From positions 46,373,678-46,437,677 of the forward strand of contig CM049307.1 of assembly GCA_026874595.1 (NCBI GenBank): a DNA stretch of 64,000 nt, given 5' to 3'. Shown here piece after piece: positions 20,758 to 34,600 of the stretch (the first letter of the stretch is position 1; each line of letters starts with the position of its first letter). The notes beneath the pieces are model-generated. The model did not search any database, was not told the origin of the DNA, and saw nothing but the letters and a program-made list of their open reading frames with translations. The translations under genes and the position numbers were made by a program. This DNA is from Sipunculus nudus. Taxonomy: Eukaryota; Annelida; Sipuncula; Golfingiida; Sipunculidae.

Positions 20758-22863
20758 CAGCCTCAATGGTAGACATTCAGTGTACATACACTCATCCACA
20801 CCCAAATGTGATATACAGCTATAGTCAGCATAGTTCAGAGGGCTTGTTTGTATAGCTGTCATAACTTATGAAAGCTGATGTATTTCTAGATAGAGCAGAA
20901 AATGTACTGAGTCCTTAATATTGTCTGTATAGAATTCGCAGTGAACCTGTGCATGATGTCACCAAGTGAAATATCACCAACTGTATGAAAAAATTTCACC
21001 TCAATTAGGTATCATTTTCAACTTGCCAAGTGTAACAGAAAAGAATTTTTCCTAGACATTTTCTTACAGTGTGACCGACATCTAAGCAGACAGTAATAAT
21101 ATCACTTATACAACTGACAAAACTTATTTGGCCAAAGTTGGTAAGTGAACAGTTCAAAATTGTTATCATACATGTCTGAATGCAGGTTTTCAGCCATGTC
21201 TTTACCAGTTCTGATTTGATCAGTTCTGTTGGTCTGATTGTTTAACAAAACATCACCATATACACACAGTATTTAGGTGAGGGTAAATGATAGAGATTTT
21301 AAATTGACTTGGGATATCACATTCCAGGGTCAACTTTTCCCAAGGACCTATGCATTCTGGAAATTAAAAGTAATGACAACTATCCCATCACTGAGTAAAA
21401 CTGCAAACAACCTTTCAAAGTATTTTGATCAGTGATACAAAAATTTGCCTGATTGCCATGGAATACTGAAACAATTTTCAGAGTTTAATATGTGTGTTCT
21501 TTAAAATTATTTGTCAGTAGTCCTACCAAGTATTGTGTTAATCTGCCATTTACTTTTCGCATAATCTTGCTCTACACCAGAAAACTAACTAATAGATTAA
21601 AATGGATGGTCAGTTCTTCATCTAGGTTATACTTATAGCTGCATATGTTTATGTTAGGGAGCTACAGGTCAAACTTATCAGCATTGTTACTTTGAAAAAA
21701 TCAGCTGTATATATGATTGACAAGGTCAAGGATTTTCTGCCTAATTTTTATTTTGCCAGAAAAAAACTGCCACATGTGATGACAGAACCAAAAATTCAGC
21801 CAGTTTCCTTTCAAAATTCATGACACAAAGAGTAATCCAACTGACTGTACCGGAAGGATCAGAATGGGTGAAAAAATCTGGTGCTGTGCCCGAAAATTAA
21901 TGGTGGTGTGGCAACGTGCCAGCATACGTGCAGATGGTAGACCGGCTCTAGTTCAGTTTTGGAAGAATGGTAGTCTTTTCCGTTCATGTACAGTTGGTGA
22001 CATTTTGGTTGGTGACTCAAATTAGTCAGCATACCAGGTTCATATGTAATATATATCAGGGGCTAAGATGTACTGCTATAAATGGGCTGAATAGCAAGCT
22101 TTTATCAACTTGTATGGTAAGTGTTTATCAGATATATTAAGCTGAGCTATAAATTCATCAGCACACCACATTTATTCTCATGATGTACAGATGGCATGTT
22201 TAATCTTGGCATATATCACTGTGTATTATAATCATTATCTGAAGGTGTTTTTCATGAAGTTTTGTTATGAATAGTCAGGAGGTTTAAATAATGATACAAG
22301 GTTAAGTATTCTGTCTGTTATGTGTATGACTAATATAAGTGAGTTACTGTATTTATTTCAGTTATGTGATCCCTCTAATAATTCAACCACTAATGTTTTC
22401 AGGGGGCAGTTATATTCAGAGATCCTTAAATATTATGTTAATTGAATTGTCTGTGCACATACTTCAGTAGTTATTGACTAAGGATACTATTTCTTAGCCT
22501 GACAACTGAATATCAGTCAGATTAATGCTGACTGTAATTTATTCTGGCACTGTTTTCTTCACTTGGTTATTTTGATGGTTGTATGGTTCTTGAGCTCTTC
22601 ATGACGGTTATCTGTAAATGAAGGAACTTTGCCCGAGTGTTTCATTTTCCATGTAAAATAATAATACATATGTCATGGGAATTGCCAGATGTGAATGTTT
22701 GTATTCAAACTATTTGATAACATGTTTTGATGGGCATTTACGTACTTTATTCAATATCCTTTCAATGTAAAATTTGTTAATTTGTACTCTAAAGCTAAGA
22801 GATGTCCTAAAAATATTGAGGATTCAGTTTCCCCCAGAATCTGCTTTATGTTATTGGTACTTT
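20758..22863. other. GID4 3' UTR and downstream sequence
   Basis: No further exon or repeat was identified. The 3' UTR must lie here, but I could not choose a polyadenylation site with confidence. Confidence 0.4.
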
Positions 22864-25052
22864 TTAGCGAACCTGTGAGCTTATGCGATGGTGCGGAGTC
22901 GTCTGTCGTACGTCTTGTGTCATGCGTCGTACGTTGTGCGTTGTGTATCGTCTGTACGTTAACCATAGCTATCTCAAAAACGGCAGGAGCTAGCATCACC
23001 AAAGTTTTTGCAAATAATCAGTCATCCAAAAAACTATGTCGGATTTTGTTTATATTTTTTCTCACTGCATTTTCTTAGATTTTATAGGGAAAAAGCTAAA
23101 AAAGCTTTAAAAATCTTCTCCGACGAAACTGTCCAGCCAAATTGTCCTGTATTTCACAGAAATGATCCCTAGATCAATCTCTCTCAAATTTGTTCGAATG
23201 GTTCCAGTTTGAAGATTTTTGGCCGAGTTACAGGAGGTTGAACTTAGTCATCTGTCCAAAAAAGCACACTAAAATTAAAATATCAGAAACAGCTAGAGCA
23301 ATAAACACCAAATTTTATACCAATGTTTGTCACATATGTCATATCTGATTTTGAGGTATTGGTGGCGCCACCTACATTGATGTGTTTTTTACAAGCGAAA
23401 ATGTACTTTTAAACTCTTCCAGCTCATACACTGATTTATGATGAAACTGTTAAGCTGATTGGTTTAAACTTTAAAAGAATTATTCTATGGTAGGGTTCTG
23501 ACAGTTTTATAAGAAAAGATTGGGTAAATACAGTTTTAAAAAAGCATTGTAGCCAATTGAAAAAGGCTTTCTGTATTTGAAAACAGACTGAGTTTCAGAA
23601 GCCAAGTCAAAAGGTCACTCAGTACAGACAGGTGGGGTCCAGACATCACCATGGCAACTGACCTGGCTCTGGGGGGTGTCTAGACAATGTGTCTAGGCGT
23701 CTAGACACAGCGTCTAGAAGTCTAGACAATGTTTAGATGCAGAATTCCCAGCTTATTGGAACTATATCTTTCAACTGTTTGAAAAGACTTGGTTTGCATT
23801 TTAAGCGAATCGGGTTCATCATCAAGTCACATGTGAACTGCAACACCCTCATTTTTGGTTGACCTCTGACCTTTCCTCACTGCCCAGCATCCATTTGTGC
23901 GTCTGTTTCCACACATAAACCCGCATATCTTGGGAACCGTTTGACCGATCAGGCTAAAAATTTTGCACAAATGTAGCCCTTTGAAAGCTTTATAACATAC
24001 ACTAAAAATGGTGGCACCACCTTCAACCATTTTTACACAGCGTCCATCTGTTCATCTGCCTTGGGATAATATCACTCATATCTCAGCAGTGGTTAGACTT
24101 ATCCACCTGAAATTTTGCAGGTTTATACATCCTGGACACATTTCTCGATTTTATGACAGGTGGCGCCACGTACATTCACATTTACTCTGCAGACATCCAA
24201 GCTCATATCTCGGGAACCGTTTGACCCATTGGGCCAAAATTTTGCATGTGTATAGATTTCACATAGCTCTTCATCATTGGCAAAACTGGTGGCGCCACCT
24301 GCAACCACTTATGCACAGCGTCCATCTGTTAATCTGCCTTGGGATAATATCACTCATATTTCAGAAGTGGTTTGACTTATCCACCTGAAATTTTGCAGGT
24401 TTATACATCCTGGACAGCTTTCTTGATTTTATGACAGGTGGCGCCACCTACATTCACGTTTACTTTGCAGACATCCAAGCTGATATCTTGGGAACCGTTT
24501 GACTGATTGGGCCAAAATTTTGCTTGTGTAACGATCACGCAAAGCTCTTCATCATAAGCAAAACTGGTGGCGCCACCTGCAACCACTTTTGAACACCGTC
24601 CATCTGTTCATCTGTCTTGGGGTAAAATCACTCATATCTCAGCAGTGGTTTGACTTATCCACCTGAAATTTCGCAGGTTTGTACATCCTGGACAATTTTC
24701 TCAATTTTATGACAGGTGGCACCACCTACATTCATGTGTATGCTGCAGACATCCATGCTAATATGCAACACACCTCACTCTTTTCCCCTTGCCACTTAAT
24801 CCATGCCTCACTTCACCCGTCCCACTCTGATTTCTGTGGATACACATAGTCGGTTGTCGACTGCCCATATTCTAGTTTTAAAATGTCCTAGTCTGAAACT
24901 TGCAGGTCTGAAATGTCCATTTTGCTGAAATCATAAAGACTAAGGTAGATATGCAGGACTTAAAGGATCAATATTAAATTTTAAAAATAAACCTCTATTC
25001 ATACTCCCAAACTTTGCACAGGTTCGCATTAGGCCTGTAGGCCTTGTTTAAA
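22864..25052 (+). mobile_element. composite non-autonomous element, TTTTTAGCGAACCTGTGAGC..hairpin-CTTGTTT type
   Basis: It opens TTTTTAGCGAACCTGTGAGC followed by CGTCxGTCGTACG repeats. It closes with GGCCTGTAGGCC, a hairpin, and then TTGTTTAAA at about 25052. A GGTGGCGCCACCT module occurs at about 23363. The interior is occupied by a second, CTAG-ending array element (about 23810-24869). There is no protein. The hairpin end suggests a Helitron/Helentron-related non-autonomous element, but the class is inference. Confidence 0.55.
23810..24869 (+). mobile_element. Helitron-like array element with ~277-bp units, ending in hairpin + CTAG
   Basis: Units contain ATATCTCGGGAACCGTTTGA, CCAAAATTTTGCA and two GGTGGCGCCACC modules each. 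Modules fall at about 24159, 24288, 24437, 24566 and 24714, alternating by about 129 and 149 bp. The 3' end is AGTCGGTTGTCGACT (a perfect 5-bp stem), 9 bases, then CTAG|TTTT (CTAG about 24866-24869). Hairpin plus CTRR followed by T is the Helitron 3' signature. The 5' end was not clearly found in this copy. Confidence 0.6.
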
Positions 25053-27850
25053 AAAAAAACCTTACCTACTTCTGTATAAAATGAAATAATAAAATAGATA
25101 TTTAGACACAAGAGCTAAAAGGGGTAACATACAGGGGTAGTTCAGTGAGGTTTGTAAAAATACACTGCAGATCATATCAGATTCCAAATGTCGTATATCC
25201 CTAATTTGATTGCTTTTATTGTGTAAGAAGTCACCCATACATAAACAGAAAAGCTGTAATAAATTAAAGCACAAAAAGATTATATAAAAAAATAAAAATG
25301 GCCATAATATAATTTCTCTTTATGTATAGCTTGCTTTATAGCTATAAGATAAACCTTATATTATAGTTTGACATGTTCTTATTGTAAAGAACAAGTGATA
25401 ATGCATATTAAAATTGCTCTTGTATTAAAAATGACCACTTTTGAAACGGGCTTATTCTGAATAATGATGTATCGAAGACAGATTTGTTAAAAATGATGTA
25501 CTACAATTGTTTTTGCTTAAAAGTAGTATCTAAAATCCATATGATAATTAAATGTCCCCACAATATACAACAGCTGAGTATAGCTTTCTTGCCTTGTCAT
25601 TCCAGAAAGGACTTGAGTTTGAATTTACTTTAGCATATATGTATAAATGATATTAATATATATGATTAAATGCCTGCAGATAGAATGTCCAGTAAAAGCA
25701 CAATGAACATATGTATCTGTTTATGATAAGACTTTCATGTCAGCATTTTTGGAATTAAATACAGTGGAGGCTGCAGGTCTAAGGGGCATTTATAACTAAA
25801 AAAGGTGTAGAGTCCCTGTCCAAGTGAGCTGATCGCTTAATATTAAAATCTTATTATGTCAGCAAAGTCTTGAGTGATGAAGAACTTGTTTGATGAGAAC
25901 AGGAGAAATTTGTTCGAGGACTTTTCATTCTGTTACATTGAAGTTTGTTTATGCAGTTGGTTTTCTTAGAATTTTGCGTATTTAATGCTGTGTAATGAAT
26001 AATATGAATGTAATAGGAATGTTATATATATATATTTATATATTAATATATACTTCTCATATTCATTTAAGATTTGGGACAAATTTCGACACTTTATTTT
26101 TACATCAAAGGTTTCTGATTCAGTATTTACAGAATCGCTGTACCTTTAACACATTTTCAACAGACACTCCATAAAAGATCATGGAAATCTTTAGAACTGA
26201 AAATAAAATGTGCAATAAGATTGACCCCCAGGAAATTCTTGGGTAAATGAGGAAATTCTAAGTGTAATTCAGAAGTTGTCCTCTGAGCAGTAAAGGGTTT
26301 AAATAATAACTATAATATATATAGTCATACAAGAATAACTTTTTCTTATCAATGCCCAGAGACAATGACTGTGCAAGTCCTTATTTGATCACTTGTTACA
26401 TACTCACTATTTATGTTATTTATGTGCTTTCTGTAGGCAACTTGATTTACATTATATCTCTGATTAAATTAGGATAATATAAATGAAAATTCTGCATTCT
26501 TGGTCAAGTTATAATTCATATGGAAAGTTCTGTATTTCTGGAATCCATGGGCCAAGTTATCTGTTCTAAGATAACTGTATTGCTGGTACAGTTTCCACTA
26601 TTTTTTTATTTAGTATATATCGACTCCGCACATGCTGCACGTTTTCCACTTATCAAAAACTTTGACACTGTTCTGTGTGGCACAGAGGTTCATATTATCC
26701 CAGCTCTTGCTGAAGGTGTAGGGTGTCCTCTCAGCGAGTGTTTAATGGCTTAACTTGATGATTCTATATTGATATAATTACAGGTTTAAGTGTTGTGTCA
26801 GTTTTATCTATCATCCAGCTGAGCCTCTTGCTGTTTAATATCTCTGCATGCTAATGCACAGAATATGCACGATTCACACAGCTGTCTGTTCTATTCCTGT
26901 GATAAGGTTTGCACAGCCGATCTTGTCATTGATGCTTTTATATTGAGGTAGCTATGTACAGTTTTCTTCAATGGCACAGACATGACTTTGTGCTGAGTAA
27001 AGCAATTAGGGTGTTCTAGTTATCACAGTGAGTCGAGGTATTTGAAAATGATTTCAAATTGAGGACAATCTCACAGATCAAGCCAATGAAATATAAAATA
27101 AAGATGTTTCATAAATACAGTAAACTCCCGATAACCTGACCCTTTTTCAGACGACTACTTTTGGTCATATTGCCGGGTTTTTAGGCGCCACCGGCAAGAC
27201 GTCATATTTCCCCCATTTACAACAACAGCGTACGGTGGTCGTACTAACGGGCCATCATACATGAAATTACTGTCAGTCTCGTTTGTCATAAAATTTACCC
27301 CAAAGTTTTCCACCACGGTGAACCTTTACACATTGCACAGCACAATTTGTAAGCAGGTAAATCCTCACTATTTTTCATTTGTAGGAAGTAGTGACTAAAA
27401 GGGCTAATGATATATTCAGTGTAAGTAATTTTCAAATTTTGTACCTTTTGTCATGCAAGACAGAGCGACACCCGGTGCACTACCATATGTGCTGTACCGA
27501 CTGCATTTAGCGGATTCAAAATAAGCCCTTTTTATAAATTCAAGGAACACCACTTCTGTATGCTGGTTATGGTATGCATAAAATGGGATTGGCGTATGGT
27601 GAATGTATTTTGTTGTATATGAAATCGAGATTTATAGGCAGTGGAATCGAGATTATTAAGCAGTGTTACTGGCTCGAGATCCGCACAAATATCCGTCGCA
27701 CTGTCATCACGATCGGTATGGACAGGGGCTCAAAAGATGTCCAGTAGCTTAAACTGAAGAAAAGGGAAGGTGCAGCTCGAGCGTGTAAGTCAACGAGTCT
27801 GTCATACAAATATGTACAATGAAGGTTCTTTTGAACCGTATTTTTTTTCA
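25053..27850. other. intergenic stretch, no gene recognised
   Basis: At 27116-27140, TA|CAGTAAACTCCCGATAACCT resembles a single pogo/Tigger terminal repeat, but no partner end was found. ORFs here are short and show no recognisable domain. Confidence 0.4.
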
Positions 27851-27852
27851 AA

Positions 27853-28131
27853 CTAGATATTCCATTTATTTATACAACTTTGAAGAAAATGGTTCTGAAG
27901 TAGCTCAATATATTGAAATATATTTTCTCTATCATTGCACAAGTATTTTATTTTATTACTATAATACAAACTAATGACTAAACGCAGTGGATACTAGATA
28001 TTCCATGTTATTTATACAACTTTGAAGAAAATGGTTCTGAAGTAGCTCAATATATTGAAATATATTTTCTCTATCATTGCACAAGTATTTTATTTTATTA
28101 CTATAATACAAACTAATGACTAAACGCAGTG
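27853..28131 (+). repeat. tandem duplication of ~140 bp, nearly identical copies
   Basis: CTAGATATTCCAT..CTAAACGCAGTGG occurs twice back to back (about 27853-27991 and 27993-28131) with only one or two differences. The low divergence implies a recent event or an assembly artefact. Confidence 0.9.
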
Positions 28132-29475
28132 GCAAGTCCTTGAAGTTGGGGAAAATTAATCCAAAAACATCTTGGAAAGGTGCCTGTATGTCGTATTGCA
28201 AGACCAGGGACCGTTTATTGAACACGCAACTAAAAAAGACGTTAGTTACAGACACACATTCAGGCAGTCTCTTCTGTCCTGTCTGTGTTGTTATTTGTGG
28301 AAACTTGTTAAATGTTATTGATGTTGTATGTTGTGTTTGTATATGGGTGCATCTTAATGACAAGTAGAAATTTTCTTTTAATGTTTAGTATGATACCATC
28401 AGGCGGAATTATTGGACACAAAGAAGTAATATTTTCACTTATTCCTTCACAGCACAGATAGATTATTCGTGTTGCGACACCGAAACCGTGTTCCTTTAAA
28501 AAGGACAGAAAACTGAATACAAAGCTGTTTGTTGTCATGCAGAATGATATAATGAAAGCATAAATGGTATTTACAATTATGTTTTATGATTTTTCCAGAC
28601 GTGTAGCCTTGTCCGATAGGTAAGTGATCATTAAATAGTGTTCAATCAGGTAACAGTACACGATGTTAGAGCATCTGTCATTCCCCACCAGAGGGCGCTC
28701 TGCTACACAGCAGAAACAAGTTTGAAGCGTAACGGAGAATCCTCCAGTGGACTTGGATGTGATTACAGTCGATTTTCCGACAGACAAGAAATGGGTTAAA
28801 GGTACATTAATTGGCTATTAGAAAAATAAAAGGAATGGTTAGAAAAAAAAACAAATGGTTAGAAAAAACAATGTACATTTACAATATTTTCTTACATTTT
28901 CAACGGTAAAAATTGCCTGGTCGAGTAATATTATTAAAATCCAGAGTATAGCGAACGAAGGCCTGTTTGTGTTCGGTGAGTGATGGATAGTCTTGTATTG
29001 TCTACGTTTTCTTCTGGTATTATTTTGCATTTTCTATCTAATTTTCTGATGGCTTGAATCAAGTCTCCTGTCTTGATATCGTTATGAATAACTTTGCTTT
29101 CGATATATTGTAATTGAATATGTATAAATACCAATGTTGTATATAATGTTTCAATATTAAACATTTACCTCGAATTATTTGCTGTTACTTTTCATTATAG
29201 GGCACGCGATTTCGACTGTTAACTCGTGCAACAGTAGGTTGCTTCGTTGAAATATTTCAAAGAAACAAGCGTTCAATTTGTTGAGAAAATGAAAAAGGCC
29301 GTCCACAGGTGTACTGATAATACTTGCCCCTTTTTCCTCGTGCAAATAAAATAGCACCCCCACTGTGGATAAGAGTAACAGACTCTTAGTGACTGATTCA
29401 TGCATGGTTCTGTTCAAATATGACAAACACAAATGACATAACATGCTGTTCATATCACTGAAAGCGAAAGAAAGG
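28132..29475. other. intergenic stretch, no gene recognised
   Basis: Small overlapping frames on both strands show no family signature. Nothing else stands out. Confidence 0.35.
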
Positions 29476-30270
29476 GAAGAAGGATGATGACCAAGAGACG
29501 AGTTGGTACAACATTCTTGTGTACTCTTTCCCTCACGTGGCTTGTGACGTCATGCATTATTACTGAATGTCTTCTTGACGACCGCACCAGAACTGTCTAC
29601 AGGTGTGAATGTTGGCTTGATGTAAGCCTATTCTCGAAACGTAAACTCCGTATTTAACAACAATTCTATAAGTGAAATTATTAAATCTGTTTATAGATGG
29701 GACACAAAAAAATAAAGGTAAGCGAGTAATTGTACCTGTTGTTACATTTATATGACAATAATGACACGAAAAGTGCAGATCTATAAGACCACCCCTCCCC
29801 ATCCCAACTCCGATTATGGTAGTTTTGTATCTTTCCACTATTTAATATTGCCAAACCATGATTGTCACTAATCTTACATGCGACTTTATGTTTACAGTTG
29901 ATTTAAATCGTGTTCACTTCCACACGAACTGTTGTATGGTTTTGTTTTAAACTGGTGTTGAAGTAAAATTATGACTCAAGTCGCTGTCCTCAAGATTGAA
30001 ATCATAGAGGAGTAACCTACGAAGCTTGTGCACTCTTTTCCTCACGTAACTGGTGACGTCATGGATTATTGTTGAATCCCTCCATGGTAACCACAAAAAA
30101 ATCCGACGTGTGGATGTTATTTCCAATAAGTCAGATATGAGCGGAGTTAAAACCCTAAATAAAAAAAAACTCAACCAAACACAATATTTTTCTTCGAATT
30201 TGGACAAAAAGTGAAGTGAATTAAAAATATATGTGCCAATTGCAGCAGAGGTATAAGTAGATTTTGCCTC
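29476..30270 (+). promoter_or_regulatory. duplicated CRE-containing block, copy 1 (two units)
   Basis: Unit 1 has CACGTG then TGACGTCA (29545-29552); unit 2 has CTCACGTAACTGG then TGACGTCA (30054-30061), with GGATTATTGTTGAATCC and CCATGGTAACCAC downstream. Downstream of unit 1 is a plausible mini-exon between TTTATAG and AAAG|GTAAGCGAG (about 29695-29718). The same two-unit order recurs at 35200-36060. Palindromic TGACGTCA is the consensus CREB/ATF site. Promoter function is inference; an interspersed repeat is the alternative. Confidence 0.4.
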
Positions 30271-30349
30271 TTTTTTTTCTCCTTTTTCTGCTCTTGCTAT
30301 ATACATTTGTGTACCAAATCAACCGGGACAAAGAGCGGTCGGATACTAT

Positions 30350-30790
30350 AGTATATTATATCTCCATTAAGGCGATACCCGATACTTATTGACGATACAC
30401 TTCATTTCTGTGTGTATCATTTCGTAAACAAATCAAAAAGATTATAATTAATATAATAGTAGTAATAATATAATAATATTAGTCTATCATTGTCACTGAA
30501 GCACTGGAACTGTACATACATTCCTAATCCAGTCGATCATACGACAATACGTGCTGTTTTAAGTCTTAAAAGGTCGATATAAGGAATAAAAAGATCAATA
30601 TATAAGCTTTATAAATAACTCAGATTATAGTTTAGGTTGACGTATGATTTGTATCTATATTTGTCAGTACTTTTTGTTTTTTACCGACGATACAGCGTGT
30701 ATAGTGTATAAATCGGTAACCGCATCGATGTGGCGTATCAATATGACGTATCGATATATCGGTATATTAACTGGTACAGCCCCACTGCTT
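30350..30790. repeat. GATAC/TATCG-rich repeat with hAT-like right end
   Basis: It contains repeated GATAC and ATCGATATATCGGTAT motifs and ends GGTACAGCCCCACTG, reverse complement CAGTGGGGCTGTACC, which resembles a hAT terminal repeat. The left end is not clear. Confidence 0.35.
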
Positions 30791-30910
30791 CAGGTTAGGA
30801 TGGTTCATATAGCATATGTATACCGAACCAGATATTTAACCGAAATATTTATGTTACAATAAAGATATGATGAGCCTGTAACCATTCGAAATTACTGCAT
30901 CCGTCACCTA

Positions 30911-31120
30911 CAGAAGCGGATCCGGGGGGGGGGGGGGGGGGTCCAAGGGGTCCACACCCCCTTTTTTATCCGAAGCAACCTTTTTAAGGGTCTCAGACAA
31001 AATTTTTGGCCTGTTCCCCCCCCCCCCCCCCCCTTTTCTGGACCTTGGGACTTTTTTTAGGTTTTTCATTAGTCCTTCTGGGTTGGAACCCCCTTTTATT
31101 AAATCCTGGATCCGCCCCTA
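30911..31120. mobile_element. MITE with AGCGGATCC ends and long G/C runs (about 210 bp)
   Basis: The left end AGAAGCGGATCCGGGG.. and the right end ..ATCCTGGATCCGCCCCTA are inverted. A G run of about 18 and a C run of about 18 lie inside opposite ends. TA flanks are compatible with a TA target. Confidence 0.65.
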
Positions 31121-31522
31121 ACCTTGAGATGCACCAATATGTTAGGAATTCGTGAAAATACATTTAGTTCAGCATTACTGCTCATTGTAGTTTTTTTTAC
31201 ACTTTTATAATATATAAAAAATTGAGTCCATTTGAGTCGTATAAACAGGCACGGGGCCGAGGGCCATTTACAAACGATTTTCTGGGGATGGTAGATTAAT
31301 GCGATGTAGTTTACATGGGCTGATTAGGGTTGCATGGGACCCTTTCATCAAATTGATCACGTGTAAACAAGTTAACCAGATATTCTGTTAAATCGAATTG
31401 TAATTTTATTGACTTTCGTCCACATTATAACAGAGCATTAATTTAAATAAATGTTAATGTCTGCATCCATGGTCGGTATATATCAGGCTTATATATTCTT
31501 CTGAAAATACAAAGAGAGATGG

Positions 31523-31528
<6 letters not shown>

Positions 31529-31599
<71 letters not shown>
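31529..31599. repeat. TA microsatellite (about 71 bp)
   Basis: Uninterrupted TA repeats. Confidence 0.98.
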
Positions 31600-31603
<4 letters not shown>

Positions 31604-31633
31604 GCTATAGACATGCTTTTTATTCAATGTTTT

Positions 31634-34600
31634 CAGTTTTTTAGCTCAGCTGACTGAAAGTCATCTGAGCTATAGCGATCACTCTTTGTCCGTCGTCCGT
31701 CTGTCCGTCTGTCCGTCTGTCCGTCCGTTAACCAGGCACAAATCGTAACCGCTGGACCTAGAACCTTGTAACTTGGGATTCTGAGAGGTCCATAAAAAAT
31801 CTCTTTGGAAACCAGAAATTAGGTCTCTGTTACCCATATCCTTCGAGCTATGTGGCCCCAAAGTACCCCCCAGAAAAGTCAAAAATTTCATACAAAAACT
31901 TCAATATCTCATTAACTACTTGACTGATGGTCATGATTTTTGGCATACATATTGATCATGAGATGTTACATCACTTCCTGCAGACTGGTGGCGCCACCTG
32001 TATTTTTCGATTTTTTACGAATTTTTTTCTCTATTTTTGAGACCTTTAAAAATGTGAACATCTGTTAACAAGGCACAAATCATAAAGACTGGACTTAGAA
32101 TCTTAATTCTTGACACACTGAGAGGTCCATGAAAAATCTCCTTGGAAACCAGAAATTAGGTCTCTGTTACCCATATCCTTTGAGCTATGGGGCCCCAAAG
32201 TACCCCCCAGAATAGTAAAAAAATCATACAAAAACTTCAATATCTCAATAACTACATCACTGATGGTCTTCATTTTTGGCATACATATTGATCATGAGAT
32301 GTTCGATCAGTTCCTGCAGACTGGTGGCGCCACCTGTACTGTTTGATTTTTTACGATTTTTTCCTCTATTTTTGAGACCTTTGAGGATGCTGTCATCTGT
32401 TAGCGTGGCACAAATCATAACGACTGGACCTAGAATCTTCATTTTCGACACACTGAGAGACCTATGAAAAGTCTCCATGGAAACCAGAAATTAGGTCTCT
32501 GTTACCCATATCCTTCGAGCTATGGGGCCCAAAATTACCACCCAGAATAGTCAAAAATTTCATACAAAAACTTCAATATCTCATTAACTACATCACTGAT
32601 GGTCATGATTTTCAACATACATATTGATCATGAGATGTTTCATCAGTTTGTGCAGACTGGTGGCGCCACCTGTATTTTTCAATGTTCAGGAATTGTTTTC
32701 TCCATTTTTGAGACCTTTAAGATGTAGTTATCTGTCAACAGGGTACAAATCGTAACGACTGGACCTAGAATCTTCGTTCTTGACACACAGGGAGACCCAT
32801 GATAAGTCTCCATGGAAACCTGAAATTTGGTCTCTGTTACCCATATCCTTTGAGCTATGGCACTCCAAAGTACAGCTCAGAATAATGGAAAATTTGATAC
32901 AAAAGCTAAAGTATCTGAACAACTAATGCAGAGATAACCATAATTGTTTGCATGGATATTGATCATGGAGTGTTTCATAAGTTTCTGCAGACTGGTTGCA
33001 CCACCTGTATTTGTTCGTTTTTTTTTTACGAAATTTTTCTGTATTTTTGAGACCTTTAAAGATATGAACATCTGTTAACAGGGCACAAATCATAAAAACT
33101 GGACCAAGAATCTTCATTCTTGACACACAGGGAGACCCATGAAAAGTCTCCATGGAAACTTGAAATTAGGTCTCTGTTACCCATATTCTTTAAGCTGTAT
33201 GGGTCCAAAATACCCCCCCCCCCCCCCAGAATAATGGAAAATTTGATACAAAAACTGCAGTATTTCAATAACTACAACACTGATGGTCATGATTTTCGGC
33301 ATACATATTGATCATGAGCTGTTCCATCAGTTTCTGCAGACTGGGTGTGCCACCTCTATTTTTTTTTCAAATTTTTACGAATTTTTTTCTTTTTTTTTGA
33401 GACCTTTAAAGATGTGGTTATCTGTCAACAGGGTACAAATCGCAACAACTGGACCTAGAATCTTCATTCTTGTCATGCAAGGAGGCCCATGAAAGGTGCC
33501 TGTGGAAACTTGAAATTAGGTCTCTGTTACCCATATCCTTCAAGCTATAGGACTCCGAAGTATCCCTCAGAATAATGGACAATTTGATACAAAAACTGAA
33601 GTATCTGAACAACTAATGCAGAGATCACCATGATTTTTTGCATGGATATTGACCATTAAGTGTTTTTATTAGTTTCTGCAGACTGGTGGAGCCACCTGTA
33701 TTTTTGTATCCGCCAAAACGAAGTTTTGCGGATACTATGTTTTTGACCGAGTTCCTCCGCCGCGGCGGCGTTCGTTTCCAGAGAGCTCCTCGGAGACTAA
33801 TGGACCGATTTTTCCCAAACTTACACCTATTATCGGGTCACATGTGAACTGGTGCCTAACCAATTTGCATTGACCTCTGACCTTTCCTCTCTATCCAGTG
33901 TCCATTTGTGGGTCTGTTTCCACTCATAAACCCTCATATCTCGGGAACCGTTTGATCGATCAGGAAATAAAATTGATACAAATGTACCCCTTGGATTGCT
34001 TTATAACATACACAAAAAATGGTGGCGCCACCTGTAACCATGTTTGCACAGTGTCCATCTGTTCATCTGCCTTGGGTTAAAATCACTCATATCTCTGCAG
34101 TGAATTGACTAATTCACCTTAAATTCGTCATGTGTATACATCCAGGATAGCTTTCTTGATTTTATGACAGGTGGCGCCACCTACGTTCACGTTCACGCTG
34201 ATGACATCCAAGCTTATATCTCGGGAACCGTTTGACCGATCAGGAAATAAAATTTATACAAATGTAGCCCTTTGATAGCTCTGTAACATACACAAAAAAT
34301 GGTGGCGCCACCTGTAACAATGTTTGCACAGCGTCTGTCTGTTAGTCTGCCGTGGCCTAAAATTACTCATTTCTCTGTAGTGGTTCGACATAACTGCCTA
34401 AAATTTTGCAGGTTTATACATCGTGGACAGCTTTCTTGATTTTATGACAGGTGGCGCCACCTACATTCTAGTTAACGCTGGACACATCCAAGCTCATATC
34501 TCAGGAACCATTTGACCGATTGGGCCAAAATTGTGCATGTGTTTAGATCTCACATAGGTCTTTATCATACACAAAACTGGTGGCGCCACCTGCAAAGATT

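Noticed and set aside
27116-27140. Lone CAGTAAACTCCCGATAACCTG terminus of a Tigger-type element
   Set aside because: No inverted partner was found within several kb, so element boundaries could not be supported.
25053-27850. 77-codon plus ORF at 26520-26753 with hydrophobic residues
   Set aside because: No homology recalled and no splice or start context; short frames of this size are expected by chance.
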